Source: Campanula takesimana
Lineage: Eukaryota > Streptophyta > Magnoliopsida > Asterales > Campanulaceae
Assembly: GCA_026119855.1 (NCBI GenBank)
Contig: JAOWBW010001590.1
Span: forward strand, 62,001-126,000
Reading direction: 5' to 3'
DNA length: 64,000 nucleotides
Position numbers and translations under genes: made by a program. Shown here in pieces: positions 33,301-43,986 of this stretch. How positions within the stretch are numbered: the stretch's first letter is position 1; each line of letters starts with the position of its first letter. The notes below the pieces were generated by a model that worked only from the letters and a program-made list of their open reading frames with translations, made no database searches and had not been told where the DNA came from.

Positions 33301-34297
33301 CGCGTAGATCTACTTCACCTTCTTTAAGCAGTCTCCTATTCTTTAGTCCCTGCACATTTAGACAAATGTGAGAACCACATCCGGTATCCAATACCCAAGA
33401 ATCAGTGGTAGAAAGGAGAATATCTATCATATAGATACCTGAAGTCGACGCAGCCTTGCTGCTCTTCTTCTTCTTTTGCTCTTCCAAGAAAGCCTTGCAA
33501 TTACGTTTCCAATGACCAATTTCTTGACAATGGAAACAGATTGCATCCTTTTGTGAATCAGGTTTTGCCTCAGAAGCCTTGGCAACCTTTGCCTTGCTTA
33601 TCTTAGGTTTGACAACTTTTGCCTTACCCTTTCCTTTGGCACTAGCCTTCTTCCCATCATGAACCAAGAGCACGGGAGAACCTTTCTCCACAATTTTCAT
33701 CTCTGCAGTTTTGAGCATCCCATGCAACTCAGAGAGATTCTTATCCATTCCATGCATGTTATAATTCATCACAAACTGATTATAACTTTTAGGCAATGAA
33801 TTAAGAATGAGATCCGTGGCTAGCTCCAATGGGATTGGATAGCCAAGTTTCTCAAGGTGCTCTACATAACCTTTCATTTTAAGAAAGTGAGGACTCACTT
33901 GTTGCCCTTCATTCATTTTACTAGTAGTGAATGCAACAATGGTCTTGTACCTCTCTTGCCTAGCTTGCTCTTGAAACATGGTTCTCAACTCCACGCCTAT
34001 CTCATAGGCTTCCAAATGTTCCAAACTTTGTTGGAGTTTTGAACACATAGCAGCAAGCATGAGACAACTTACATCTCTAGAATCATTACGATGTTTCTTG
34101 TAATTGTCTCTTTCTACCCTAGGGGCAGTAGGCGGTGGTTCAGCAGGGAGAGGCCCATCGAGAATGTACAACTTATCTTCTTGCCTAAGAACAATTCTTA
34201 TGCTTCGGATCCAATCCATAAAGTTTGTACCATTCTCTTCGAGCTTATCCTTCTCAAGGATCGATCGCAACGACATTGATTGAGTGTTATTAGTCAT
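30341..34297 (-). CDS. copia-2 Gag-Pol polyprotein, intact (1318 aa)
   Basis: A single frame supplies every function for replication by reverse transcription. Gag occupies about residues 1-250, ending with zinc knuckle CFHCQEIGHWKRNC (about 253-266) and Lys-rich flanks. Protease VLDTGCGSH is near 301. The pre-integrase HHCC (MWHCRLGHINEKR, CESCLLGK) is near 430-480. The integrase core reads HSDVCGPL, FTDDYSRFGYVY, LRSDRGGEY and TPQWNGVSERRNRT. RT runs from GCKWVFKKK through MDVKTAFLNGKLQEDVYMTQ to YVDDILLIGND near 990. RNase H reads YTDASFQTD, STTEAEYIA and LYCDNNGAIA, and the protein ends near the PPT. No stop or frameshift was seen. The lineage within plant copia was not assigned. Confidence 0.96.
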   Translation of the reverse strand: MTNNTQSMSLRSILEKDKLEENGTNFMDWIRSIRIVLRQEDKLYILDGPLPAEPPPTAPRVERDNYKKHRNDSRDVSCLMLAAMCSKLQQSLEHLEAYEIGVELRTMFQEQARQERYKTIVAFTTSKMNEGQQVSPHFLKMKGYVEHLEKLGYPIPLELATDLILNSLPKSYNQFVMNYNMHGMDKNLSELHGMLKTAEMKIVEKGSPVLLVHDGKKASAKGKGKAKVVKPKISKAKVAKASEAKPDSQKDAICFHCQEIGHWKRNCKAFLEEQKKKKSSKAASTSGIYMIDILLSTTDSWVLDTGCGSHICLNVQGLKNRRLLKEGEVDLRVGNGARVAALAVGTYEVTLPSGLILVLNNCYYVPNLSRNIISISCLDNEGFKFLIENKKFSIYLNDVLYGIANSFNGLYVLDVKNENNVYHVNKKSKPNDVNHTYMWHCRLGHINEKRISKLHGDGLLGSCDLESYDTCESCLLGKMTKTPFTKLGERASDLLGLIHSDVCGPLSSNARGGFQYFITFTDDYSRFGYVYLMKHKSEAFEIFRIFQNEVEKQLGQSIKALRSDRGGEYLSQEFDDHLKNCGIVSQLTPPGTPQWNGVSERRNRTLLDMVRSMMSQVDLPISFWGYALETAAFTLNQVPTKSVPKTPYEMWSGKKPSLSFMRIWGCEVYVKRLISDKLAHKSDKCIFVGYPKETKGYYFYNREDNKVFVARTGVFVEKEFLSKEISGSKINLEEIRDPENNIEPIVEQEQEPQGVVEPVQNTQASRRSSRSRSEPERYGFLVTDSNEVEIIENDEPSTYQEAMSSPDSDNWLGAMESELQSMQDNQVWNLIDAPEGVKTIGCKWVFKKKTDMDGKVHTYKARLVAKGYRQVHGIDYDETFSPVAMIKSIRILLAIAAYHDYEIWQMDVKTAFLNGKLQEDVYMTQPEGFEQDSKVCKLQRSIYGLKQASRSWNLRFDESVKEFGFIKNEDEPCVYKKISGSIVLFLILYVDDILLIGNDIPTLQSVKTWLGKCFAMKDMGEAAYILGIKIYRDRSRRLLGLSQSTYIDKVIRRFRMENSKRGTLPVLHGVSLSKTQCPKTNDEREKMNDVPYASAIGSIMYAMICTRPDVSYALSMTSRYQSDPGENHWIAVKAILKYLRRTKDSFLVYGGMEDDLVVNAYTDASFQTDKDDSRSQSGFMFMLNGGAVSWKSSKQSTTADSTTEAEYIAASDAAKEAVWIKKFITELEVVPSIANPIDLYCDNNGAIAQAKEPRAHQKSKHILRRFHIIREIVDRGDVNICRVPTDDNVADPLTKGLPQAKHDGHVRSMGIRYMGDWA

Positions 34298-35848
34298 AAT
34301 CTACAAATATGCAAAATTTCCAAAATTTAATAAGTACCGATTTTCATTAAAGAGATAAATAATGTATTTTTAAACAAAATACTCCCACTAAATTATATAA
34401 CCTTCTTATACATCCAATGTATAATATAATTTAATTGGGTTAAGATCCAACTTTAATTTAATTTCAAGTCCGCTAAGGCGGATTACACAAAATCAAATTA
34501 ATTAGGTAGACAACTCTTGTCAATCATATCTCATATGACTCTTAATTCCTTTTATGAGATTCTTTTAGAAATCCAATTTCAAAAGCATGTTAAACCTCAT
34601 CTTTGCCTAGGCCCAAAACTGTTTTGACGCCCAATTAAGTCTAACCATTTTAAACGCATAGTTAATGTGTCCCGCTAGGGCGTGCCCACATTATCTATCT
34701 TGCTCAAACATAAATAAATTTAATGCACCTCGCTAGGGCGAATCTACATTAAAATCACTCATGTACTAACAAGTGTTTTAATCATGGCATGGCAATAAAA
34801 GACTTAAAACTTTCTTTGAAGGTTCATCACATATAGCATATAACACATTTATGAGCACATAATATAAACATGTTACACATCAAGTTTAGCCACTAAATTA
34901 ATCCCATTAATTTAAGCATAATATTTATGTGTCATTAGTTTCTCTATAATTATGAGGATGAGACTATTTCAACTTTGGTTATTATCTCCAAATCAAGACA
35001 ACAAGAAGTGCGGTCGAACTAAGCCATTTGGCAACCACAATCCCGCACTAATTCAAGAAACCAAGAAAGTAGTCCATGTGGCCGAAACTAAGCAATAGAT
35101 GGTCTCGATGAACGTAGGCCAATTGCATTCACAATTCCACATGGATCTCCAATCATTGAATCAAGAACTTTGTTTCTCAATTTTAGCAATTATGAACTCT
35201 TCATAATTCTAACTTCGTTTTGTCTTTGAAACTTTGATTGCGATCAATTTTGGGAAACACAATCTCGATGAACGCAGATTAGCCATCCAAAACTTGAACC
35301 AATCTAGGAATCACAAGACTAAAACAAATAGGAAAATCAAACCCCAAAATCCACACACAAACCAACTACCCAAAACCCATTCCAGATCAGCAAGTCTGAA
35401 GTGGTCTTGTTACTGGTTTTGTCGGATTTATCGAAAAATTCCAGAATCAGATTTTGAACAAAATCAGAACATTCTGGCCTAGCAAGCGCGCGCCTGGTCC
35501 AGCGCGGGCGGGCGCCTGAAGCGAGCGCGCGCCTGGTCCAGCGCGGGCGGGCGCCTGAATGGTCAGAATGGTATGGAATTTTCAAGTTCGAAAATTTTGT
35601 CTCAAAATTATTTTTCCCCGATTATTAAAACTTTGATCCAATCAAAAATCAATAATCGAAATAATTCAGAATCCACCATAATTTTTTATTGCGATTGAAT
35701 CGTGCGATTAAGGTTCGAAAAACAATAAACCACATAAAATCACAAAACACATAAACATCATATAATCCAATATTCATATCATGCTTGGCACATAAACAAT
35801 TTATATACACAACATGATCCAAGTATTGAATTAATCAACATGAACGGG
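34298..35848 (-). other. Long 5' leader of copia-2 with three small hairpins and a GC-word cluster
   Basis: 1.55 kb between PBS and gag ATG with no protein-coding frame of note. Three stem-loops with four-base pyrimidine-rich loops (CTTA or CCTA) lie at 34469-34482, about 34665-34695 and about 34719-34752. Part of the GC word seen in the LTR recurs at 35485-35558. RNA packaging or translation control is a plausible role but not shown. Confidence 0.6.
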
Positions 35849-35860
35849 GCTCTGATACCA
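35849..35860 (-). other. Primer binding site of copia-2
   Basis: The minus strand reads TGGTATCAGAGC, complementary to the 3' end of initiator tRNA-Met. Confidence 0.92.
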
Positions 35861-35861
35861 C

Positions 35862-37377
35862 TGTTGGGTTTCCTAGTAACATGCGCAGCGGAATTTAGCA
35901 ATTAAAATTTTAAGAAACCCAAAGCCATGGATCCGTTCATATGATTAAATCAAATACAACAAGATGAATAGAGGAATAACTAACCCTTGATGACTATGAA
36001 TTTTCTCTTGGTCTTTGGTGGAGAAACTTGAAGACTTGATCACGATCACAAAGCTTGAACACGAACTTTGAAGATGATGATTTTCACCCTCTAGCGGTAT
36101 CCACACTTCGAACGAATATCAAAGGATCTTTGATCTTGGTTGCTAGACCAATATTATGAAACACACTTTCACAATATAATAAAAGAACTATATTGAATTT
36201 ATTTGTGAATTATTTTGTTCCTCAATCAAGGATATCTTAGAACAAAATAATATCTCTCTCAAACTCTTTGAGACTCACAAAATCACTTGTCCATATGGTC
36301 TGGCCGAATTGGGGTTTTTATACACAATTAAGACCTATTCCAAATAGGAATCTTGTGCCAAAAACCTTCCCAAATCGAATTAGGAATTTTCCTGTCGGCA
36401 GCACCAGGCGCCCGCCTGTAAAGGGCCAGGCGCCCGCCTGAATGACCAGAAGGTCCCTGTCTTTCTGGAATTACTTCAGGCGCCCGCCTGGTCTGAACCA
36501 AGCGCCCGCTCGGTAGACCAAACAGCCCAGAATGTTTCCAAAATTCCTCCAAGGTCCTTTGACTCTAAATTCCAATATAGTCCTCTTATTAAAGATTCGT
36601 TCTATTGTGTGTGACCCTCTAGGATTATACTAAGTTGGCAATGGGCTCAAACATGATCCCATAAGATATGATTAGGTTCTAGCAAACCGTCATACCTACC
36701 CAAATAGTATAACTAGATACAAGTTCGCATTCCTTTAGAATATGTCACAATCCCTTTGTCCACGATGTCATTGAACACAAGTCATGGTCAAACAGTCAAC
36801 TTGTTTTGTTTAATACTTTCTCGATTCCGAATATGTTGATAATCCAAATGACATTGATCCAATCAATTCATTTGAGTCCGGCCGAACATTTCATCAACAT
36901 CATTCCTACGAGAGGCCCAAGCTTGACATCTCTCCGTGGAGGGACAAATCCATTTAGCTTATTATTCTTCCCAACGGGAATCCGATTATGCCAATCATAC
37001 CCTTTATAACTACCGTGTTAAGGTAGCGTTTGAATATGTCAAACACAATGTTCATCAAGTGGAAGACTATAATAACTTCATGTCTAAGGATTCAAATGAC
37101 ATAACTAATATGAGATATATGTTCGACATAGACCATGACATAAATCTCATGCAGCGGGTCATGTCCAGTACCTTGTTCCAAACAAGTACCCATAAATCTA
37201 ACATGATCATCTCATGATCATTTAGCCTTTATACTAGTGCTTAATAAGTACTAGGGACGGGGATTATTATAAGTAAGCATGAACAACAATAATAATCAAA
37301 ACATCTCTTTATTGATATGAAATAAATGATAACAATTACAACGTTTATTAAACGTGCCTAGGGCACCACTACCAACA
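35862..37377 (-). repeat. 5' LTR of copia-2
   Basis: 1516 bp. The TATA box is the complement of 36315-36322 and the GC-word cluster is at 36403-36515. The inner edge abuts the PBS with one spacer base. Confidence 0.95.
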
Positions 37378-38041
37378 TGAACGACATAAACCGACTTGGT
37401 AGATGGGAACCTAGACACAAGGCCCATCGTATCTAACAGACCTATATCGAGAGGCCCACAAACAAGAAGCCCATGTTTATAGGCCGACATCAGTAAGGCC
37501 GAGCAGGCAGTCCTCGCCTAGGCCGAGTCCTAGAATCCCAATCCCTAGCCGGCCTCTAAGACGAGCCGAGTTAGATGACGGGCCGACTTCATCATAAACC
37601 TCCCATTATCGTTGGGAAACCTCTTACAGAGTTATATTACAACTCTAAAATTAAGAGTCCTTATCTGAACCAAGATAACTCTCATACCAGATAACAGGAT
37701 ATCATCCATCCTTATCGGGAGTCTAGCTCCAAGGAATATGAGTCCTACATCACCACGGGCTTCCTGGCTTTCCTATCAAGTCAGAACTCATACACCCGCG
37801 CCTATATAAACAGGTCCTCTACACAGGAAACGGGTAATGAACTTTTGGCTCTAATCTAGTCAACTGATTCTCTATTTCTAATCACCCATATCCTTATTCT
37901 TACACCGGAGAGCCTTCGCCGGTGAAGCCCCGGTGTAGTTTACGTTTATTTCGTGTGTGCAGATCCGGCTATCAAGAACTGTCGCTGGGATTATCCGAAC
38001 CGCTAGACGAAGGCTGATCCAACCAGATTTTGGCGTCATCA
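37378..38041 (+). repeat. 3' LTR of Tat-1
   Basis: 664 bp including the TGAAC duplicated by copia-2. TATA box TATATAAA at 37803-37810 with the empty foldback site AAACAGGTCC just after it. Ends GCGTCATCA at 38041, followed by host AAACC. Confidence 0.93.
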
Positions 38042-38046
38042 AAACC

Positions 38047-38790
38047 CTACATGATGTTGATAGTCAGAGTGTTCTGCAACCAGACAACGGGTGGGCTAAT
38101 GATCCAAGGACTAGTTTCAGAGCAATTTCATACCACAATTCACGGTATGAGTATTCTTGCAAAGTTGGGAATGGGTTAGTACCTCTTCAGACCCCTGCTG
38201 CTATGTTTGATAATGGATTACCCCCTCTGCCCGGATTCTCTAATGTTAATTCTGAATATCCGCAAAATTCTCAGCCATATTCTTGTGTGGGTTATAATAA
38301 TGGATTACCCCCTCTACCTGGCAGCTTTTATGGTGAAACCCATGTTGCTCCGCTACCGTATTATCCTCCTCCTGCTGCTCCGATTCAAGACCAGACTTCC
38401 TTTAATCCGTCTGCATGGGAAGTTAGATCTGAATTAGTACCTCTTCAGGCCCCAACCCCTGCTGCTGGATTCACTTCTTGGCCTCATCATTCATTTGAAG
38501 TTGAAGATGAAGAAGCGTATTGTCAGATCCCAGAAGAACATGCTTCTCAAGATAATGACTGGTATGATTATCTCATGTCTATGGACTTTGAAAGTGGCTC
38601 AGCTGGCCAGGAACCAACAGAACAAAGGCAGCTAGTTCCGAATACCATGCCTGAGCCAGAGCCGGTTGATGTTGAGCAACTACCCACGGAAGCTCCTTCA
38701 CATCCCCTTCATCAAACAACACTTTCTACACTCCAGTTTGATCCTTGCTGCTGCTGGCATTGCAATACCAATTTTGTGTTAGATTTTTAA
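38047..38790 (+). pseudogene. NAC transcription factor, 3' part (C-terminal regulatory region) after Tat-1
   Basis: After removing Tat-1 and one copy of AAACC the frame runs on as TLHDVDSQSVLQPDN for 247 residues to TAA 38788-38790, giving a pre-insertion protein of 466 residues. The segment is Pro/Gln/Asp/Glu-rich, as NAC activation regions usually are. It contains two copies of NGLPPLPG, two VPLQ(T/A)P motifs, and acidic stretches (EVEDEEAYC, DWYDYLMSMDFESG). An open frame extends upstream into the 3' LTR but has no ATG there. Confidence 0.88.
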
Positions 38791-39658
38791 ATCTCATCAT
38801 TTACAGACACACAAAGATAGTACAGTATGTAAAGTATGTGTTACAAGCTGAAGAAGCACTACGTGTAACGTAGGCAGCCGGAACAAATCTTTTGGTTCAG
38901 TTGCTTTATTGTATAAAAATTATTCCTTCAATCATATTCTGGTAGTATGTCATATTTGTTATTTGATTTATTTAATGTAGCCTATTAGTGTCGATTTTAA
39001 ATCCCAATTTGAGAAGTATATTTCTTGTGCTTTGTGGCACCTCTTATACTAGGATTTTGTATTTGTGGCTTCTGATTTTTCAGAAAAGAAATCACCCTCC
39101 TCCAAAAGTAGTTCAATGTACATTTTGCTTAATGAATTAACTCGCATTTAAGTCTCTTAAGAAATGTGAAAACTCTCATCTTGGGTCTTTACTTCTCCTC
39201 TTACCTCTGGCCACACCCGATGCAGAAGACGAGGTTTCGTCAGTGAATGCGAGAGTGTGGTTCTTTGGGAGATAATTCCTGAATGCAGCATAGTTATGTC
39301 TGACTTTTTAAGACTAGTTAATTCAATGGCGCTTCATTTCATGGTATATGTCGTGTTTATTGCACTGCTCTTCAATTTGTACTGATTTTAGATGATCATG
39401 TAGATGATACTGTTTACTGTTCTTTGGTGTTTTCAATGCCAACTTGTTTTTAGAGAGGCTAGTTCATAAGAGTTAAATTATTATTTGAAGCGCATTCGTA
39501 GTAACAACGCAAAGAAAAAAGAGGAGCTAACTTTCCGGGACAGAGAGAGGGAGTATATTTCTAATGTCAATAGTACCTTTGAATTAACAGCACCAATAAA
39601 ATGAGGGATTAACATTTTGATGCTAAACTGTCATTATGTAAGCATACATTTAATTACA
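38791..39658 (+). other. NAC 3' UTR and flank
   Basis: AT-rich and non-coding. AATAAA-like signals were not decisive. The right half of a MITE (CTAACTTTCCGGGACAGAG..GGGAGTA) remains at about 39480-39552. The block 38965-39080 has a diverged partner at 40139-40255. Confidence 0.5.
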
Positions 39659-39660
39659 TA

Positions 39661-39838
39661 CTCCCTCCGTCCCAAAATGATCTTCGCATTTGACTATTCA
39701 AATTTTTAAGAATGTGAACACTTGCTTCACTAGCCATGTGTTGCTTATGCACTTTTAAGCCTCAATTGTAGAAATAGGAAAAACTTTTTGGGACAATAAA
39801 AAATGGCTAATGAGAAGATCATTTTGGGACGGAGAGAG
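39661..39838. mobile_element. Stowaway-like MITE
   Basis: CTCCCTCCGTCCCAAAATGA at the left and TCATTTTGGGACGGAGAGAG at the right, with TA on both sides (39659-39660, 39839-39840). Its interior (CTTCGCATTTGACTATTCAA) matches the 8577-8739 copy. Confidence 0.82.
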
Positions 39839-39889
39839 TATAACACTATAACGCAGTCTCATAAATATTATAAAGGCTAGTGTCATGGA

Positions 39890-40420
39890 TTATGCATAAT
39901 CATACCTTGGCCGGCCTGAAATTCAGCAAGCCCAGACTATCCTTGAGTTGGATAAAGCATCAAGCAATTGGTTGGACAAAGCGTAAAGAGAGCCTCGCTA
40001 GCCAGGAAGCAACAGAGAAAAAAGCAGAGTTAATGTCGTATAATTGAGCAAATATGGGAAAATTTGGGAGCAACTTGTATCAAATTAAACAGTAAAATGA
40101 TACGTTTTCTAGAGTTGATTGTACTTTTGAATGAACCTCACTAATATGTTGACAGATCACTAATGAATTGTACTTTTAGTAAAATCCCAATTTGAGAATT
40201 AATTTTTGTGCTTTCAGCCGACCCATATACTAGAATTTTGTATTTGTGGATTTTAGCTTTACTGGTACTACATAATTGTGCAAATATGAGAATAAGGTGG
40301 AGCAGAATTCCTCCAGTATGTAGCAAATTTGGCACTTTGCTCTGGTACTTCAGCACATATTGTAGTTTTTGCACATTACGGCCGTCCAAACTGCTAATAT
40401 TAGAAGAGGGGCTAGTGTAA
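39890..40420. repeat. Decayed partial duplicate of the NAC 3' region
   Basis: 40186-40250 shares AAATCCCAATTTGAGA, TTTGTGCTT and ATACTAG.ATTTTGTATTTG with the NAC 3' UTR at 38998-39070. GCTAGCCAGGAAGCAACAGA (39999-40018) resembles GCTGGCCAGGAACCAACAGA in the NAC coding end. No open frame survives. Confidence 0.5.
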
Positions 40421-40738
40421 TAAAATATGCAGATTAATTCTTACCTAGGCGCGGCTTTCAGGCTTGGCACCTCCAGTTTGGGATTAAGTAGGACATTCTT
40501 GAGTCAGGGAGAGCTTGGAATATGAAAAAGCAAGATTTTTCAGAATCATAATTAGTTTATACGGCAGTCGAGAGGTAATGGGTTATTCTTTTTGGTCATT
40601 TGGTTAAATAGTTTATGAGCATGGGCAAAGTGATGATGATAGTACAGATAAAGGAAGGCATGGAATTGAAAATGGTTAACTATGAGCGAAAATCAATAAC
40701 TGGAGCCTTGAAATGAGATGGTGGTAGTAGTTGGCATC
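40421..40738. other. Intergenic spacer
   Basis: No gene or repeat boundary recognised. It ends at the LTR of copia-3, whose expected target duplication here would be GCATC. Confidence 0.4.
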
Positions 40739-42283
40739 TGTTGGTCCTAGAGACACAACAAGGGTATGAAAAGAGGCTAAAGGGGGGGTGAATAGCCTAT
40801 TTAAAATTTCAAACCTTTTTCAAAATTCAACCTTATGCTTATACTTGAATTTTGCGGTAGATGAAAACCACGCGGTCAAGTATAAAATGCACAGTGGAAG
40901 TTTTCGTTGAAACAAGTTAAGAGTTGTTTTTGATAAGTTTAATACGGTAGGTTATATTTGCGGTATGTTAGGGACGCGGTAGATAGTGGTGCGGTAGATG
41001 TCTATGCGGTAGGTAAGAGTGAGGTAGGTTGAGAGATTGAAAACTTGTGTCTTAGAGATTTTTGGCAAATGATAAGTTAGTCAGATTTTAGCTAAGGCAA
41101 TGAGGTAGACAAACAAACACAATTCACAATTGTTCGTAAATCTGAAAGATCAAACACTAAAAGACAAACAAGATTAATATGAACAATAATAACAAGATGA
41201 ACAAGACTTGAAAGTAAATTTGCAGAAATGAAAAGTGCAGTAAGTAAATGACACAATGATTTGGAAAGGTTTGATCTGTTAAAAGATCTACGCCCTTTAC
41301 CAAGATGGTCAGTCTTGGATTTTGAATGTATATTAATTCTCTTGAGTATAGATTACAAAGATGAAGAATTGAATTAACTCCTATTTTCTATGAAGAAAAA
41401 TCTTAGACTTAGACCAGTGTATCCCTAATAATTCAATCTATGTGATTGATCAATCGGGGTGAGTGTGTGTTAAGAATCAAGAGCTCTTTGGAATCTATAT
41501 GATTTTAGAGCCTAATGAAACTTGTGAGATGAGGCTTGAGATTTAATCTTGTAGGTTGCTGGAGGCTTGTTGAAGACTTGAAGGTTGTGTGCTTGAAGAT
41601 TCAAAGGATTCTGAAAATCTTGAGTATGATCTTCAATCACCAAGAATTTAACCAACAATTTCTCTCTTAGAATCTCAGCGTGAGTTCAATGAAGAACTCA
41701 AGGACTATTTATAGCCTTGAATGAGAAACTAGCCGTTAGAAATACTTGGGGTCCAAGTTGAAGGGCAATGAGCTGTTGTTTCTGATTAGAGCTCAACCTG
41801 AGTTGTCCTTTTGTTGCAGAGTCATGGTGGTCCAACTGTACTAAGATGACAGTTGTATTCAAATTTGAAATTTGAATTTGCAACGTTCTAAACTAACCAA
41901 TGTAAGGACACAATTGTGACCATGGTTAAGTTTGAACCAAACTTGAGTTTCTTCAACCAAAGGTTGCATGCGGTAGGATGAGCCATGCGGTAGGCCTTAT
42001 CCATGCGGCAGATGATGTAGAGAGGTAACTTTGGTCATGCGGCAATCTTAGAGCCACGCGGTAGTCATTCCATGCGGTAGGCATGGGCCTTACCTCATAT
42101 CTCCAGACTTATAAAAAATTGAGGTCCTAATCTGCTAAGCCTATTCAACTATAAAGTGAACTATTCTAAATAAAGTACAAGTACTTCTTACAATATATCC
42201 TAAAGTCCCCAAAGAGTAAAATAAGGTTATGGGATCAATCAAATTTAGGTAATAGGAGTGATTTATAATAAGCATACCCAACA
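40739..42283 (-). repeat. 3' LTR of copia-3 (1545 bp)
   Basis: Six-base inverted ends. TATAAATA lies on the minus strand near 41707-41714. Words of the type GCGGTAGG recur at 40853-41032 and 41966-42090, the latter upstream of the TATA box. Confidence 0.88.
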
Positions 42284-42697
42284 ATCTCCCCTTATTTGAT
42301 TGAGACCATTACCTACTATAACAAAGGCTAATTCATTGTACTTGGTAAAAACATGTTTTCAAGAATAAACATTTTATTAATATCATGTCCCAAGTCAAAG
42401 CACACTCTAAGCCAGTGTCATAGATTTCTATCATCCTAAAAAGAAAAACAAATTACTAGTCCTAGAAGATAGAAATAACATTTGAATCATTTCAAGATAA
42501 ATAATCAAAGAAGGATAGAAATGCATCAAACACAATAACAACATACTCCAACATAATCATCATTAATGCATCAGGAGTATAGATGCAAACAAAAGAGATA
42601 AAGTCAAGTTACAAACCCAGAATAAAACAAACAGAAAGATAAAGATTGTTTTCAACAACAGTTTTAAATGACCACATGCGGTCATGACAAATAGGAA

Positions 42698-42952
42698 TTA
42701 AATGCGGTCGATATCAACGTAGTCTTCATCCAGAGCGTTTGCGGTAAGAGGAAGAGGGAGGCGGTAGGATGGGAGATCTAGTCCTGGAATGATCACTGGA
42801 ATAGATATTTCGTCTTCTTCCTCCTCACCTTGAGATTGCACATTTCCGTGTCCTGCCACAGTTAGCTGATTTCCAGCTTGACTATCTATGCGGTTAAGAA
42901 GGGTCAAGGCTGTATTGACTCTGCTGGAGAGAAGATCTATCTTTGTGGATTG
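42698..42952 (-). pseudogene. C-terminal coding remnant of copia-3 (possible env-like ORF of SIRE elements)
   Basis: The reading KIDLLSSRVNTALTLLNRID, then an acidic stretch and LDEDYVDIDRI, ends at 42698. The N-terminal part of the frame beyond 42952 is LTR-derived and not original. SIRE elements carry an extra ORF between pol and the 3' LTR, which this position fits. The sequence itself is not recognised. Confidence 0.4.
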
Positions 42953-43945
42953 TGTAAGGATCCCGCCCCCGCGCGGAAAATGCGACGAGTATGGGGGTGA
43001 AACGCCAAACACAGTTATCACGAAAAACATAACGGAGTCGCCACATTTGTTAATTATTTAACCCAACAAATGGAAAGGTTAGAGATTCTATTAGTTCGGA
43101 GGTCAGGTTACGCCTTTGGAAAAGTTTTACGTCACCCAAGTCGCCTCGGATAGGACCGAGTCTCCCTAACGTTAGTTAACAAAGTGCATGTGTGTGTGTG
43201 TGTATTTCAAAAACGGGAGAAACTGACTTTTAATAAAACTGGTTAATTAGTTAACAGAAAAGGGTTATTTTGCAAACATTCTGACCAGAAAAGGAAAAAA
43301 AACTGAAAAATGCACTCTCCGGCCAAAGTAGCCGTACGGATGGGGAGGGCATTCCAGGGATTTTTGACAGTTTATCAGAAAACTGTCCAGTTTCAGACAA
43401 AACAGAGTGTTCTTGCTGAAACTGGACTGAAATGATTATTTTCAATTATTTTCCTTAACAAAAACATTGATTTAATCATCCCTATGTCATTGATCACAAA
43501 TTAGACACCAAAAACAAAGGTTTTGGGTGTGATCAAGACAATCATTGGGGGAGTTTTTGAGAAATGTGATGAACATGCCCTTTGGGCCAAAATTGCCAAT
43601 TGATGAGTAAAGATTGAAACTTTACCATCAAAATGGACTTTTTATGAAAGATTAACCTTGAGGGACAACAAAAACAACATAAAGATCCAATCTTTATGAC
43701 CTAATCTTAGGGATTTTTGGCTAGATCAAGGTTGGGATGATAAAGATTGAGCCTTTATCCCCCAACATGATCATCATGGCCTAGTTTGTGGAATACTAAC
43801 ATAAAGACATGATATTTCACCTTGATAAAGAGATCTTTAAGCCATTTAGAACAAAGAAATCAAACCATGATCATCCTTAGGTTTGAACCTCTTTCACACA
43901 AAAGTATGAAGGGCACCTTGAATCATGCTCATGGTTTGGTACACA

Positions 43946-43986
<41 letters not shown>

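Larger units (their letters stand above)
28804..37377 (-). mobile_element. copia-2: full-length, probably young Ty1/copia retrotransposon nested in the Tat-1 3' LTR
   Basis: 8574 bp. LTRs at 28804-30326 and 35862-37377 begin TGTTGGGTTTCC and end CCAACA. The PBS (35849-35860) and PPT (30327-30340) are in place. One uninterrupted polyprotein (34297-30341) lies between. The target duplication TGAAC is at 28799-28803 and 37378-37382. By eye the LTRs differ by three substitutions and three small indels over about 1.5 kb, so insertion was recent. All parts needed for autonomy appear present. Confidence 0.95.
15788..38041 (+). mobile_element. Tat-1: Tat-lineage Ty3/gypsy retrotransposon inserted in the NAC exon
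   Basis: LTRs at 15788-17520 and 37378-38041 share TGAACGAC..GCGTCATCA ends. The host duplication AAACC is at 15783-15787 and 38042-38046. Internal order: PBS, gag, protease, RT, RNase H, second (archaeal-type) RNase H, integrase, a 63-bp tandem repeat, an antisense gene, PPT. Pol order plus dual RNase H is the hallmark of Tat elements. Subtracting the foldback insertion and copia-2 leaves about 12.6 kb. Once those are removed the two LTRs differ, by eye, by ten substitutions and one 3-bp indel. Pol is broken by one stop and several frameshifts. Confidence 0.93.
40739..42952 (-). mobile_element. copia-3: SIRE-like copia, 3' LTR and internal tail only
   Basis: The LTR (40739-42283, TGTTGG..CCAACA) is followed on the plus side by ATCTCCCCTTATTT, the complement of a PPT (AAATAAGGGGAGAT), so this is the 3' LTR of a minus-strand element. 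The internal tail to 42952 is cut by the Tat-2 LTR. The LTR backbone matches copia-1 (for example AACAAGGGTATGAAAA, then GGGGGGGTGAATAGC). Confidence 0.85.

Noticed and set aside
37957..38790. A separate 277-residue gene starting inside the Tat-1 3' LTR
   Set aside because: There is no ATG in the LTR part, and the downstream part is the in-frame continuation of the NAC exon across the target duplication.
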